Of a DNA stretch of 64,000 bases, positions 26,560 through 35,586 are shown piece by piece. The stretch comes from Microbacterium sp. SORGH_AS_0428. Lineage in GTDB: Bacteria; Actinomycetota; Actinomycetes; Actinomycetales; Microbacteriaceae. The notes under the pieces are model-generated. The model was not told the origin of the DNA and did no database searches. It was given only the letters and a program-made list of their open reading frames with translations. The stretch lies in NCBI RefSeq assembly GCF_031453615.1, contig NZ_JAVIZT010000001.1:1054001-1118000 (forward strand). The letters run 5' to 3'. The translations under genes were made by a program, and so were the position numbers. Position 1 is the stretch's first letter. Each line of letters opens with the position of its first letter.

Positions 26560-27852
26560 TCAGGCGGTGATGCGTTCGGCGACGCGGGCGGATGCGGTCG
26601 GTGCCGCATCGCCGATCTCCCATGCCCCCTCGAGCGCCTCCAGGGCGCGCGGGAAGCGGGCAGCATCCTCCGCCGACAGGGTGAACAGCGGGTGACCAGC
26701 CTCCACGCGTTCCCCGAGCTGCGCGTGCAGGTCGATGCCCGCTGCGTGCACGACGGCGTCCTGCGGACGTGCGCGTCCGGCCCCGAGCCGCCACGCGGCG
26801 ATGCCGAACGGCAGCGCCTCCAGGCGGGTCACGACGCCGGAGCGGGGCGCGAGGACCGTGTGCGTCTCCCGCGCCACCGGCAGGGCTGCATCCGGGTCGC
26901 CGTCCTGCGCGACGATCATGCGGCGCCAGACATCCATGGCGCGCCCGTCCTTCAGCGCCGCCTCGACATCCGCGTCGGGCTGACCGGCCAGCGCCAGCAT
27001 CTCGCGGGCGAGGGCGACCGTCAGCTCCACGACATCGGCGGGGCCTCCGCCGGCGAGCACCTCCACGGACTCGCGGACCTCGTTCGCGTTGCCGATGGCC
27101 CGGCCCAGCGGGCTGTTCATGTCGGTCAGCAGGGCAGTCGTCGCGACGCCGGAGTCGTTGCCGAGCGCGACCATCGTGCGTGCGAGCTCGCGAGCCTTGT
27201 CGATGTCCTGCATGAAGGCGCCCGAGCCGAACTTCACATCGAGCACAAGGGATGCAGTGCCCTCGGCGATCTTCTTGGACATGATGCTCGATGCGATCAA
27301 CGGGATGGCCTCGACCGTCCCGGTGACGTCGCGCAGCGCATACAGACGCTTGTCGGCCGGCGCGAGCCCCGAGCCCGCGGCGCAGATCACCGCGCCGACG
27401 TCGTCCAGCTGCGCGAACATCTCGTCGTTGGACAGGGCGGCCCGCCATCCCGGGATCGACTCGAGCTTGTCGAGCGTGCCACCCGTGTGACCGAGGCCGC
27501 GTCCCGAAAGCTGGGGCACGGCGACACCGAAGGCTGCCACGAGCGGCGCCAGTGGCAGGGTGATCTTGTCCCCCACGCCGCCGGTGGAGTGCTTGTCGAC
27601 CGTGGTCTTCGACAGCGCGGTGAAGCTCATCCGCTCGCCCGAGGCGATCATGGCGTCGGTCATCACGCGGATCTCATCACGGCTCATGCCGTTCAGCAGC
27701 ACCGCCATCGCGAACGCCGACATCTGCGCATCCGTCACGTACTCGCGCGTGTACGCGTCGATCATCCACCTCAGCGCCGACTCGTCGACGGGACGGCCGT
27801 CACGCTTGGCTCGGATCACATCGACGGCGTCGAACGGCTCCACGGCGCTCAT
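26560..27852 (-). CDS. deoA: Thymidine phosphorylase
   Basis: A 430-residue pyrimidine nucleoside phosphorylase that splits thymidine or deoxyuridine with phosphate. Motifs: FDAVDVIRAKRDGRP at the N-terminus, phosphate-binding KTTVDKHSTGGVGDK, SGRGLGHTGGTLDKLESIPG (family signature) and LVLDVKFGSGAFM. The C-terminal domain (about 340-430) has GVVTRLEALPFGIAAWRLGAGR. The ATG overlaps the cdd stop by 4 nt. Uridine cleavage by the same enzyme is possible. Confidence 0.96.
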   Translation of the reverse strand: MSAVEPFDAVDVIRAKRDGRPVDESALRWMIDAYTREYVTDAQMSAFAMAVLLNGMSRDEIRVMTDAMIASGERMSFTALSKTTVDKHSTGGVGDKITLPLAPLVAAFGVAVPQLSGRGLGHTGGTLDKLESIPGWRAALSNDEMFAQLDDVGAVICAAGSGLAPADKRLYALRDVTGTVEAIPLIASSIMSKKIAEGTASLVLDVKFGSGAFMQDIDKARELARTMVALGNDSGVATTALLTDMNSPLGRAIGNANEVRESVEVLAGGGPADVVELTVALAREMLALAGQPDADVEAALKDGRAMDVWRRMIVAQDGDPDAALPVARETHTVLAPRSGVVTRLEALPFGIAAWRLGAGRARPQDAVVHAAGIDLHAQLGERVEAGHPLFTLSAEDAARFPRALEALEGAWEIGDAAPTASARVAERITA

Positions 27853-28250
27853 CGGCGGTACTCCTCGAGATCGCGGGGGCCGAACGCGTCGGGCAGCACC
27901 TCGTCGATCGTGCGGATGCCCGACACGGTCTCCAGCAGCATCCCGGGCAGGGCGAACTCGTTCAGCAGCTGACGGCAGCGCCCGCACGGCATGATCGTCT
28001 GTCCGTCGCCGTTCACGCAGACGAACGCCACCAGCTGGCCGCCGCCGGTCATGTTCAGCTCAGAGACCAGGCCGCACTCCGCGCACAGTCCGACCCCGTA
28101 GGAGGCGTTCTCGACGTTGCATCCCGAGACGATCCGCCCGTCGGTGACGAGGGCGGCGGCTCCCACCTTGTAACGGGAATACGGGGCATAGGCGCGCTGC
28201 ATGGCCTCGGTCGCGGCGGTGCGCAGCTCGTCCCAGTCGATGTCGGTCAC
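27849..28250 (-). CDS. cdd: Cytidine deaminase
   Basis: A 133-residue tetrameric-type deaminase of cytidine and deoxycytidine. Zinc ligands are Cys56 in CAEC (with catalytic Glu58), Cys89 and Cys92 in MPCGRCRQLLNEF; substrate binding is by CNVENASYG. The GTG start at 28250 is preceded by GAAAGGA. It links the transporter genes to the salvage enzymes in the same minus-strand operon. Confidence 0.96.
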   Translation of the reverse strand: MTDIDWDELRTAATEAMQRAYAPYSRYKVGAAALVTDGRIVSGCNVENASYGVGLCAECGLVSELNMTGGGQLVAFVCVNGDGQTIMPCGRCRQLLNEFALPGMLLETVSGIRTIDEVLPDAFGPRDLEEYRR

Positions 28251-28280
28251 GGTGTCCTTTCACGCAAGCGGATGCGGGCG

Positions 28281-29585
28281 TCAGCCCTTGATGTACGGTT
28301 TTCCGGCGGCGGCGGGGCCCCGGATCTGCCCGGCGAACCCGGCGACGGCGAGGATCGTCACGACGTAGGGCAGCATGAGCATGAACTCGCTGGGGATCGG
28401 TGTCTTGAGCACCGTCAACAGGTTCTGCAGGTTGGTCGCGAACCCGAACAGCAGCGCAGCGAGGGTGGCACGGATCGGATCCCACCGACCGAAGATCACG
28501 GCGGCGAGGGCGATGAAGCCGAGGCCGGCGGTCATGTCCTTTCCGAACTGCGGGACGGAGACGAGCGTGAAGTACGCACCGCCGATGCCGGCGATGGCAC
28601 CCGCGAGAGACACGTTCCAGAACCGGGAGGCGTTGACCTTGATGCCCACGGTGTCGGCCGCCTGCGGGTGCTCGCCGACGGCGCGCAGACGCAGACCCCA
28701 GCGGGTGCGGTACAGGCCCCACGCGACGAGGGCGACCGTGATGAACATCAGGTACACGATGAACGTCTGGTTGAACAGCACCGGGCCGATCACGGGGATC
28801 TCACTGAGACCCGGGATCTGCAGGCGCGTGAAGCGCTCGGGGCGGTTCAGCTGGTCTTCGTTCGGCGCCAGCAGGGCGCCGTAGAGGAATCCCGTCAGAC
28901 CCGTGACGAGCACGTTGAGCACGACACCGACGATCACCTGGTCCACGAGGTACTTGATTGCGAACGCGGCGAGCACGAACGAGACCAGGACCCCGCCGAT
29001 CATCGCTCCGACGAGCCCGATGAACGGGTTGCCGGTGATGCTCGACAGGAGCGCCGCGGAGAAGGCTCCGAGCAGAAGCTGGCCCTCGATGGCCACGTTG
29101 ACGACACCGACACGCTCGCCGATCACGCCGCCCAGGGCGCCGAACACCAGCGGAACCGACAGCGACACCGCGCCGAAGAGCAGGCTGGGAACGGGCACGA
29201 GTCCGTCGGCGCCGGCCCAGACGAGGAACGCGAAGACGCCGAGGACGCTGAAGGCGATGGTCAGCCAGAGCGGCTGGCGACGATACGACCATGCGAGCCA
29301 GAATGCGACGAGGGTCAGGACCACCAGGACGGCCCACACCAGCCACGACGTCACGGCCGTGGGCACGCCCACATCCCCCAGCGCCAGTGCCTGCGAGGGG
29401 TCGCCGAGGCGGAACGAAGACGTGCCGTCGCGCGGGGAGAGCCCGAACAGCGCCGCCAGCAGGACGACGACCGCAGCCAGCACGATCGGGGCCTTGAAGT
29501 GCCGCTGCTTGACGACCGCGAGGTGGATGGTGCCGTCGCTCTGCTCGAGCTGCGCGGTGGCGTTGTCTTGGATCGGAGCGCTCAC
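28281..29585 (-). CDS. Nucleoside ABC transporter permease (second permease)
   Basis: A 434-residue inner-membrane permease of the BPD_transp_2 family with about ten membrane segments. Conserved stretches: GERVGVVNVAIEGQLLLGAFSA, YRTRWGLRLRAVGEHPQAADTVGI (the cytosolic coupling loop) and GGAYFTLVSVPQFGKDMTAGLGFIALAAVIFGRWDP, as in BmpA-linked nucleoside importers. The GTG overlaps the stop of the other permease by 4 nt. An N-terminal extension of about 110 residues adds extra hydrophobic segments. Confidence 0.92.
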   Translation of the reverse strand: MSAPIQDNATAQLEQSDGTIHLAVVKQRHFKAPIVLAAVVVLLAALFGLSPRDGTSSFRLGDPSQALALGDVGVPTAVTSWLVWAVLVVLTLVAFWLAWSYRRQPLWLTIAFSVLGVFAFLVWAGADGLVPVPSLLFGAVSLSVPLVFGALGGVIGERVGVVNVAIEGQLLLGAFSAALLSSITGNPFIGLVGAMIGGVLVSFVLAAFAIKYLVDQVIVGVVLNVLVTGLTGFLYGALLAPNEDQLNRPERFTRLQIPGLSEIPVIGPVLFNQTFIVYLMFITVALVAWGLYRTRWGLRLRAVGEHPQAADTVGIKVNASRFWNVSLAGAIAGIGGAYFTLVSVPQFGKDMTAGLGFIALAAVIFGRWDPIRATLAALLFGFATNLQNLLTVLKTPIPSEFMLMLPYVVTILAVAGFAGQIRGPAAAGKPYIKG

Positions 29586-30895
29586 GCGGCCACCGCCTTC
29601 TTCGCGGCCTTGGCTCGCGCCTTGGCAGCCTTCTCGGCATCGGACTTGGGCAGGAAGAACACCGCGCGCAGCAGCGGCGGCGCCGCGATGAAGAGCACGA
29701 TGAGCGACTGCACGACGAGAACGATGTCGACCGGGATCCCCTGCGCCTGCATCGAGAACGATCCCGCCTTCAGCGCTCCGAACAGGATGCCCGCGGCGAA
29801 CGTCCCCCACGCGCGGCTGCGTCCGAGCAGGGCGACCGTGATCGCGTCGAAGCCGATGCCGGCATCGATCGTGGCGCCGAAGCCGGTGGTCACGGTCCCC
29901 TGGATCTGGTTCATCGCTGCGAGCCCGGCGAGACCACCCGCGAACAGCATCGCGTAGATGTAGAGGCGGTCGACGCTCATGCCCGCCGCACGCGCGGCGT
30001 GAGGGTTCTCCCCCACCGCGCGCAGCCGCAGACCGAGGCTGGAGCGCTCGATCAGCCACCACACGAACACGGTCGCCGCGATCACGACGACGAAGCCCCA
30101 GTTGAGCTGCGGGAACTGCGGTCCCAGCAGGTCGGGGAACTGCGCCGACTCCGGGGTCGGCTTCGTGATGGGCTGGTTCGTGCCCTCCATCTGGAGCAGC
30201 CCGGGCGTGCGCAGCATCCACAGCAGCAGGTAGTACGCCACGTAGTTGAGCATGATCGTGAGGATCACCTCGTGCGCCCCGGTGCGCGCCTTCAGCAGAC
30301 CCACCAGGCCGCCCCACAACGCACCGCCGACGATGCCGGCGATCAGCGTGATCGGCAGGTGCAGCCACAGCGGCAGGTCCAGGTTGAAGGCGAACAGCCC
30401 CGCGAACATGGCCGCGATGAGCATCTGACCACGGGCACCGATGTTGAACAATCCCGCGCGGAAGGCGAGCGCGACGCCGAGGCCGGCGGCGATGAGCGGA
30501 GTGGCGAAGCCGAGTGCGTTCGTCAGCGGCCTGATCTGGGCCGCGAAGTCCGCGCCGCGCGCATTGAAGATCGCTCCGCGGAAGAGCGCCTCGTATCCGT
30601 TGTAGACGGCCTGCCAGATCGCGACGAAGGTGTCGCCGGGGCGGGCGAAGAAGTAGCCGGATGCGGCCTGCACGTTCTCGTTCGTGAGGGCGATCAGGAT
30701 GCCGCCCACGATCATCGCGAGCACGATCGCGAGCAGCGTCGTCACGGCGCTTCCGCGCATCAGCTCGCGCAGGAAGATACCGGACCGCGTCGGGGGGATC
30801 TCCTCGCCGGTCAGCGGCCCCGTGGCGCGCGGGAGCTCGGCATCGCCGTCGCTCTTGCGCGCGCCTCCATCGCTCGTGGGCGTCGAACCGCTCAT
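29582..30895 (-). CDS. Nucleoside ABC transporter permease (first permease)
   Basis: A 437-residue permease partner of the next gene. It has LAFRAGLFNIGARGQMLIAAMFAG, KARTGAHEVILTIMLNYVA, the coupling loop SSLGLRLRAVGENPHAARAAGM and GIGFDAITVALLGRSRAWGTFAAGILFGALKAG. The C-terminus is an alanine/lysine-rich tail (AEKAAKARAKAAKKAVAA). About nine membrane segments. The start overlaps the ATPase stop by 4 nt. The two permeases presumably form a heterodimer. Confidence 0.93.
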   Translation of the reverse strand: MSGSTPTSDGGARKSDGDAELPRATGPLTGEEIPPTRSGIFLRELMRGSAVTTLLAIVLAMIVGGILIALTNENVQAASGYFFARPGDTFVAIWQAVYNGYEALFRGAIFNARGADFAAQIRPLTNALGFATPLIAAGLGVALAFRAGLFNIGARGQMLIAAMFAGLFAFNLDLPLWLHLPITLIAGIVGGALWGGLVGLLKARTGAHEVILTIMLNYVAYYLLLWMLRTPGLLQMEGTNQPITKPTPESAQFPDLLGPQFPQLNWGFVVVIAATVFVWWLIERSSLGLRLRAVGENPHAARAAGMSVDRLYIYAMLFAGGLAGLAAMNQIQGTVTTGFGATIDAGIGFDAITVALLGRSRAWGTFAAGILFGALKAGSFSMQAQGIPVDIVLVVQSLIVLFIAAPPLLRAVFFLPKSDAEKAAKARAKAAKKAVAA

Positions 30896-32406
30896 GCGGC
30901 CACCTCCGGGTCGGTTGCGCCGGCCATCATGAGGCCGAGGGTGTCACGGGACGTGTCGCCGGGCACGATGCCGACGATGGTGCCGCGGTACATGACGGCG
31001 ATGCGGTCGGCGAGGGCGCTGACCTCGTCCAGCTCGGTCGAGACCACGACGATCGGAATGCCCGCGTCCCTCGTCTCGATGATGCGCTTGTGGATGAACT
31101 CGATGGAACCGACGTCGACGCCGCGGGTGGGCTGTGCGACGACCAGCAGCCGCAGGTCGCGGCTCATCTCACGCGCGATGACCACCTTCTGCTGGTTTCC
31201 CCCCGACAACGTGCCGGCGGGAGTCTCCGGGCCGCGGGTGCGGATGTCGTACTCCTGGATGCGGTCGCGCGCGAACGCATCCAGCGCACGGCGGCGCAGC
31301 GTGCCACCGCGGGCGAACGCGGGGTCGGAGGAACGATCGAGCACGAGGTTCTCGGCGACCGAGAAACCGCCGACCAGGCCGTCCTCCTTCCGGTCCTCGG
31401 GGACGAACCCGACGCCCTCGTCGAGGATCGCCCGCACGCTCTTGCCGACCAGTTCGGTGCCGTCGAGGCTGATCGAGCCCTCGACGCGCGCCGCGAGCCC
31501 GACGATCGCCTCGACGAGCTCGGTCTGGCCGTTTCCCTGGACCCCTGCGATCGCGAGCACCTCTCCGGGGCGCACGTCGAAGTCGACGCCGTCGACGACG
31601 ATCGCACCGGTGGAGGTGAGGACACGCAGCCCGCTCACCTTCAAGCCCCCCTCACCGAGCGTCGGCGGCTCCTTCTGGACGGTGAGCTCGACGGCCCGCC
31701 CGACCATGAGGGAGGCGAGCTCGGTGTTGGTGGCGGTCGGCGACGCTTCGCCGACGACCTTTCCGAGCCGGATGACGGTGATGCGGTCGGCGACCTCGCG
31801 GACCTCGCGCAGCTTGTGCGTGATGAAGACGATGGAGGTGCCCTCGTCGCGCAGCTGGCGCATGATCGCCATGAGCTCGTCGGTCTCCTGCGGCGTCAGC
31901 ACCGCAGTCGGCTCGTCGAAGACGAGGACCTTCGCGTCGCGCGAGAGCGCCTTGATGATCTCGACGCGCTGCTGCACGCCGACGGGGAGATCTCCCACGA
32001 GGGCGTCGGGGTCGATCTCGAACCCGAAGCGCTGCGCGACCTCGCGCACGTGCGTACGAGCCGCGTTCAAGTCGAGGCGTCCGAGAGCCTTGGTGCTCTC
32101 GTGTCCGAGCATGACGTTCTCGGCGACGGTGAAGACGGGGATCAGCATGAAGTGCTGGTGGACCATGCCGATGCCCGCGGCCATGGCGTCGCCGGGGCCG
32201 CGGAAGTTCTGGACGACGTCGTCCAGGAGGATCTCGCCCTCATCGGCGCGATACAGGCCGTACAGCACGTTCATGAGGGTCGACTTGCCTGCGCCGTTCT
32301 CCCCCAGCAACGCATGGATCTCGCCGGGGCGGACCACCAGATCGATGTGGTCGTTGGCGACGAGGCTGCCGAATCTCTTGGTGATCCCGCGGAGCTCGAG
32401 CTTCAT
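30892..32406 (-). CDS. Nucleoside ABC transporter ATPase with two ATP-binding domains
   Basis: A 504-residue ATPase. The first domain has Walker A LLGENGAGKSTLMNVLYG, the degenerate signature LPVGVQQRVEIIKAL and Walker B VLVFDEPTAVLTPQE. The second has the Walker A variant GVQGNGQTELVEAI (no lysine), signature LSGGNQQKVVIAREM and Walker B LLVVAQPTRGVDVG (no glutamate). Such asymmetry is normal for sugar/nucleoside importers. TAGGGT at 32418-32413 lies 6 nt before the ATG, so besides read-through from the binding-protein gene it may start its own leaderless transcript. Confidence 0.95.
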   Translation of the reverse strand: MKLELRGITKRFGSLVANDHIDLVVRPGEIHALLGENGAGKSTLMNVLYGLYRADEGEILLDDVVQNFRGPGDAMAAGIGMVHQHFMLIPVFTVAENVMLGHESTKALGRLDLNAARTHVREVAQRFGFEIDPDALVGDLPVGVQQRVEIIKALSRDAKVLVFDEPTAVLTPQETDELMAIMRQLRDEGTSIVFITHKLREVREVADRITVIRLGKVVGEASPTATNTELASLMVGRAVELTVQKEPPTLGEGGLKVSGLRVLTSTGAIVVDGVDFDVRPGEVLAIAGVQGNGQTELVEAIVGLAARVEGSISLDGTELVGKSVRAILDEGVGFVPEDRKEDGLVGGFSVAENLVLDRSSDPAFARGGTLRRRALDAFARDRIQEYDIRTRGPETPAGTLSGGNQQKVVIAREMSRDLRLLVVAQPTRGVDVGSIEFIHKRIIETRDAGIPIVVVSTELDEVSALADRIAVMYRGTIVGIVPGDTSRDTLGLMMAGATDPEVAA

Positions 32407-32458
32407 AGATGCACCCTACCTGGGTAGAAAATGCCTGTCGAAAGGCGTCGGAACGGGA

Positions 32459-32494
32459 CTCGGGGCGAGCGGCTGGAAAGCCGCTCGCCCCGAG
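32459..32494 (-). terminator. Intercistronic hairpin between the binding-protein gene and the ATPase gene
   Basis: CTCGGGGCGAGCGGCT (32459-32474) and AGCCGCTCGCCCCGAG (32479-32494) form a perfect 16-bp stem with a GGAA loop. It starts 16 nt after the binding-protein stop. It probably protects that mRNA and lowers read-through, so that more binding protein than ATPase is made. Confidence 0.7.
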
Positions 32495-32509
32495 CTGGTG
32501 CGGTTCAGA

Positions 32510-33634
32510 TCAAGAACCGGCGGGAGAGTTCTTCGAGGTCACCGTGATGGTTCCCGCGATGATGTCGTCCTGGAGCTTGGTCAGCTCGTCGGTCAGGCCC
32601 TCCGGCAGCTGCGACTCGAAGTCGTGGAAGCTCGAGAGCTTGACGCCCTCGTTCTTCAGCGTGCCGACGTAGGGGGTCGGGTCGAACTCGCCCTTGGAGG
32701 CCGCGACGGTCGCGTCGTAGACGGCGACGTCGATGGCCTTCATGATCGAGACCAGCGTGATGTCGGCGACGCTGTCGTCGGCGACGGCGAGGTCGCTGTC
32801 GACACCGAGCATGAGCGTGTTCTTCCCGCTGTCGGCGATGGCCGCGGCGGCGCTCTTGTAGATCGGTCCACCCACGGGCAGGATCACGTCGACGCCCTGG
32901 TCGAGCACACCCTGAGCGGTCTGCTTCGCGGTGTCGTTGGCGTCGAAGCCGCCGGTGAACGACCCCTCCTGCGTGTCGGCGTTCCAGCCGAAGAGCTGGA
33001 CGTTCGCGCCCTTGTCCTCGTTGTACTTCTCGACGCCCATCGCGTAACCGTCCATGAAGACGGCGACCGAGGGGATCTGCATGCCGCCGAAGGTGCCGAC
33101 CTTGTTGACGCCGTCCTTGGCGGACCACGCTGCGGCGGCGTAGCCACCGAGGTAGGCGGCCTCAGCCGTGTTGAAGACCAGCGGCTTGATGTTCGGCGCG
33201 TCGGTCTTGCCGTCGAAGTCGGTGTCGGCGTAGTCGTCGATGATCGCGAAGTCGAGGTCGGGGTTCGCGTTGGCGGCCTCGACGGTGGCGGCGGCGAGCT
33301 TGAAGCCGACGGCGATCACGAGGGTGCAGCCCTCCGAGATGGCGGTCTGCATGTTCGGCGCGTAGTCGTTGTCGTTGGTCGACTCGAACTCGAGCGGGGT
33401 GACGCCGAGCTCCTTGGCGGCCTTGTCCATGCCGTTCTTGGCGGACTCGTTGAACGACTTGTCGTCCCAGCCGCCCGCGTCGGAGACCAGGCACGGCTTG
33501 AAGCCGTCGACGACGTCGGACGCGGAGCCGCTCGTCGTTTCGGTCGTGGGGGCGGAGCCACAGCCGGCCAGCAGCGCCGCGGTGGCAGCGATGGCCAGGC
33601 CGCTGAGCAGCGCCTTGGTCGTCGTCTTCTTCAC
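32510..33634 (-). CDS. BMP-family nucleoside-binding lipoprotein
   Basis: A 374-residue secreted lipoprotein; the signal peptide ends in the lipobox AALLAGC with Cys25. The mature protein matches the BMP/PnrA family: KPCLVSDAGGWDDKSFNESA, FAIIDDYADTDFDG, GTFGGMQIPSVAVFMDGYAMG and VDVILPVGGPIYKSAAAAI. It captures nucleosides for the importer encoded after it. GTG 33634 follows TGGAGG with a 4-nt gap. It is the first gene of a nine-gene minus-strand set (with cdd, deoA, add and the lipoprotein) for nucleoside uptake and breakdown. Confidence 0.95.
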   Translation of the reverse strand: MKKTTTKALLSGLAIAATAALLAGCGSAPTTETTSGSASDVVDGFKPCLVSDAGGWDDKSFNESAKNGMDKAAKELGVTPLEFESTNDNDYAPNMQTAISEGCTLVIAVGFKLAAATVEAANANPDLDFAIIDDYADTDFDGKTDAPNIKPLVFNTAEAAYLGGYAAAAWSAKDGVNKVGTFGGMQIPSVAVFMDGYAMGVEKYNEDKGANVQLFGWNADTQEGSFTGGFDANDTAKQTAQGVLDQGVDVILPVGGPIYKSAAAAIADSGKNTLMLGVDSDLAVADDSVADITLVSIMKAIDVAVYDATVAASKGEFDPTPYVGTLKNEGVKLSSFHDFESQLPEGLTDELTKLQDDIIAGTITVTSKNSPAGS

Positions 33635-33696
33635 GAGTCCTCCATCAAGAGACGTGGGAATGCCCCGGCAGTTCCGGGGACGGATGCGGCAACGTT

Positions 33697-33747
33697 ACCC
33701 AATGTGACGCGCCCACGACGGGCCGATCCGCAGGCCGCAACCCAATG
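33697..33747. promoter_or_regulatory. Pair of ACCCAATG direct repeats upstream of the nucleoside operon
   Basis: ACCCAATG occurs at 33697-33704 and 33740-33747, 43 bp apart, in the 172-bp gap before the binding-protein gene. The second is part of the near-palindrome AACCCAATGGTT. A distance of about four helical turns would suit one regulator binding both. No regulator gene lies nearby. Confidence 0.35.
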
Positions 33748-33806
33748 GTTACAAACGGCCCGTGACACGCGTGCTCGGCGGCTGCGGCGGGCGGCCGCAT
33801 CCGGTC

Positions 33807-34922
33807 TCAGAGCACGTCGCCGCGGCCGGTGAGCTTCAGCGCATCGACGACCTGCTTGACGCGCTGCGCGTGCTCCGTCGTGGTGACCAGGAGGGCGTCG
33901 GGGGTGTCGACCACGACGATGTCCTGCACGCCGATGAGGCTGATCACTCGCTGTGTCTGCGTCACCACGATGCCGCTGGAGGCGTCGGAGAGGATGCGGG
34001 CGTGCTCGCCGAGCACCGCCAGATCGTTCTTCCGGCCGTTGGAGACGAGCTTGGTGAGGCTTGCGAAGTCGCCCACGTCGTCCCAGTCGAAGTGGCCGGG
34101 GATGACGGCGAGCTTGCCCTTGGCCGCGGCAGGCTCGGCGACCGTGTAGTCGATCGCGATCTTCTTCAGGCTCGGCCAGATGCGATCGACCGCGGGCCCG
34201 CGGCGGTCGCGGTCGTCCCAGGCCTCGGCGAGCTCGAGCAGACCCGCGTGGAGCTCGGGCTCGTTCGCCTCGATCTCGGCCAGGAGCACGTCCGCGCGCG
34301 AGATGAACATGCCCGCGTTCCAGGAGTAGGCGCGGTCGGTGAAGTACTCGCGCGCCGTGGCGAGGTCGGGCTTCTCGACGAAGCGTTCGACGAGAGCCGC
34401 CTCCGGTGCCCCGTCGACGATCAGCTCGTCGGCCTTCTTGATGTATCCGAAACCGGTGGAGGGCTCCGACGGCTGGATGCCGATCGTGCAGATGTATCCG
34501 GCACGAGCGACGGCGACAGCCTGACGCACCGCGAAGTCGAAGACCCGCGAGCCCTGGATCACGTGGTCCGCGGCGAACGACCCGATCACGACATCGGGCT
34601 CTCGCCGCACCAGGATCGCCGCGGCGAGACCGATCGCGGCGGTGGAGTCGCGCGGCTCGGATTCGAGGAACACGTTCTTGTCGGGGATGCCGGGCAGCTG
34701 CTTCTCGACGGCCGCGCGATGCGCGCGCCCGGTGACGACCGCGATCCGGTCGTGGCCGGCCAGCGGCTCGAGACGGTCCCAGGTGTCGCGCAGCAGGGTC
34801 TGACCGGAGCCGGTCAGGTCGTGCAGGAACTTCGGAGCGTCGGCGCGCGAGAGCGGCCAGAGTCTGCTGCCGATGCCGCCTGCCGGGATGACGGCGTAGA
34901 AACCCTCGATCTCATTCCCCAT
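33807..34922 (-). CDS. manC: Mannose-1-phosphate guanylyltransferase
   Basis: A 371-residue single-domain nucleotidyltransferase making GDP-mannose from mannose-1-phosphate and GTP. The pyrophosphorylase motif is IPAGGIGSRLWPLSRADAPK, with SFAADHVI and the sugar-binding ERFVEKPD. It lacks the isomerase domain of bifunctional enzymes. The ATG at 34922 lies 7 nt after TAGGCT (34935-34930), indicating a leaderless mRNA; a longer reading to 35000 was not used. It diverges from sdhCDAB. Confidence 0.93.
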   Translation of the reverse strand: MGNEIEGFYAVIPAGGIGSRLWPLSRADAPKFLHDLTGSGQTLLRDTWDRLEPLAGHDRIAVVTGRAHRAAVEKQLPGIPDKNVFLESEPRDSTAAIGLAAAILVRREPDVVIGSFAADHVIQGSRVFDFAVRQAVAVARAGYICTIGIQPSEPSTGFGYIKKADELIVDGAPEAALVERFVEKPDLATAREYFTDRAYSWNAGMFISRADVLLAEIEANEPELHAGLLELAEAWDDRDRRGPAVDRIWPSLKKIAIDYTVAEPAAAKGKLAVIPGHFDWDDVGDFASLTKLVSNGRKNDLAVLGEHARILSDASSGIVVTQTQRVISLIGVQDIVVVDTPDALLVTTTEHAQRVKQVVDALKLTGRGDVL

Positions 34923-35002
34923 ACCGGCCAGCCTATCCGCCGGTTGTGTCGGGCGAATGTCGCTGCGGCGACGCGTCACCGATGAGAGCCACCGGTCCAT
35001 TT

Positions 35003-35034
35003 ATCTCGACGTCGAGATTGTTAGGTTCGCCTAA
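35003..35034. promoter_or_regulatory. Two adjacent palindromes upstream of sdhCDAB
   Basis: ATCTCGACGTCGAGAT (35003-35018) is a perfect 16-bp palindrome. Two bases later TTAGGTTCGCCTAA (35021-35034) is a 14-bp dyad (TTAGG/CCTAA) resembling the first part of a DtxR/IdeR iron box. A likely -10 box TACACT is at 35059-35064, so both sites lie about 36-68 bp before the start point. The first resembles MarR-type sites in shape only. Confidence 0.5.
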
Positions 35035-35151
35035 AGGGCGCCGTTGTGCTGCGGCGAATACACTGTCGGCAGCGCCCGCGTGACGCAGGGGACCAGCAAA
35101 AACCCCGAAGGGCAACGCCTGCCCCACCGTGTTCGATCAGGGAGGACGACC

Positions 35152-35586
35152 GTGGCTGCACCGGCACGCGTCACACCATCGCTCGCTCAGACGACGTCCA
35201 AGACGCCGCGTGGAACGCTGTACCGCGGCAACGAGGGCATGTGGTCCTGGGTCCTGCACCGCATCACGGGTGTGTCGATCTTCTTCTTCCTTCTCGTGCA
35301 CGTGCTCGACACCGCCCTCATCCGCGTCTCCCCCGAGGCGTACGACGCGGTCATCGGCACGTACAAGAACCCCGTGATGGGCATCGGTGAGGTCGTGCTC
35401 GTGGCCGCGATCGCCTACCACGCCTACAACGGTCTGCGCATCATCGTCGTCGACTTCTGGTCGAAGGGCGCGCGCTACCAGCGTCAGCTCTGGTGGGTCG
35501 TGCTGGGCCTGTGGGCCGTCACGATGCTGGGCTTCGCCCCCCGCCACCTCATGAACGTCTTCGCCGCGACGGGAGGCGGTCACTGA
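35152..35586 (+). CDS. sdhC: Succinate dehydrogenase cytochrome b556 subunit
   Basis: A 144-residue membrane anchor with three hydrophobic segments. It has GTLYRGNEGMWSWVLHRITGVSIFFFLLVHVLD (quinone-site serine/arginine region and first heme-ligand area) and AYHAYNGLRIIVVDF with the second histidine. The GTG at 35152 is preceded by GGAGG with a 6-nt gap and was preferred to the longer reading from 35044. First gene of sdhCDAB, the complex II of the respiratory chain. Confidence 0.94.
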   Translation: MAAPARVTPSLAQTTSKTPRGTLYRGNEGMWSWVLHRITGVSIFFFLLVHVLDTALIRVSPEAYDAVIGTYKNPVMGIGEVVLVAAIAYHAYNGLRIIVVDFWSKGARYQRQLWWVVLGLWAVTMLGFAPRHLMNVFAATGGGH

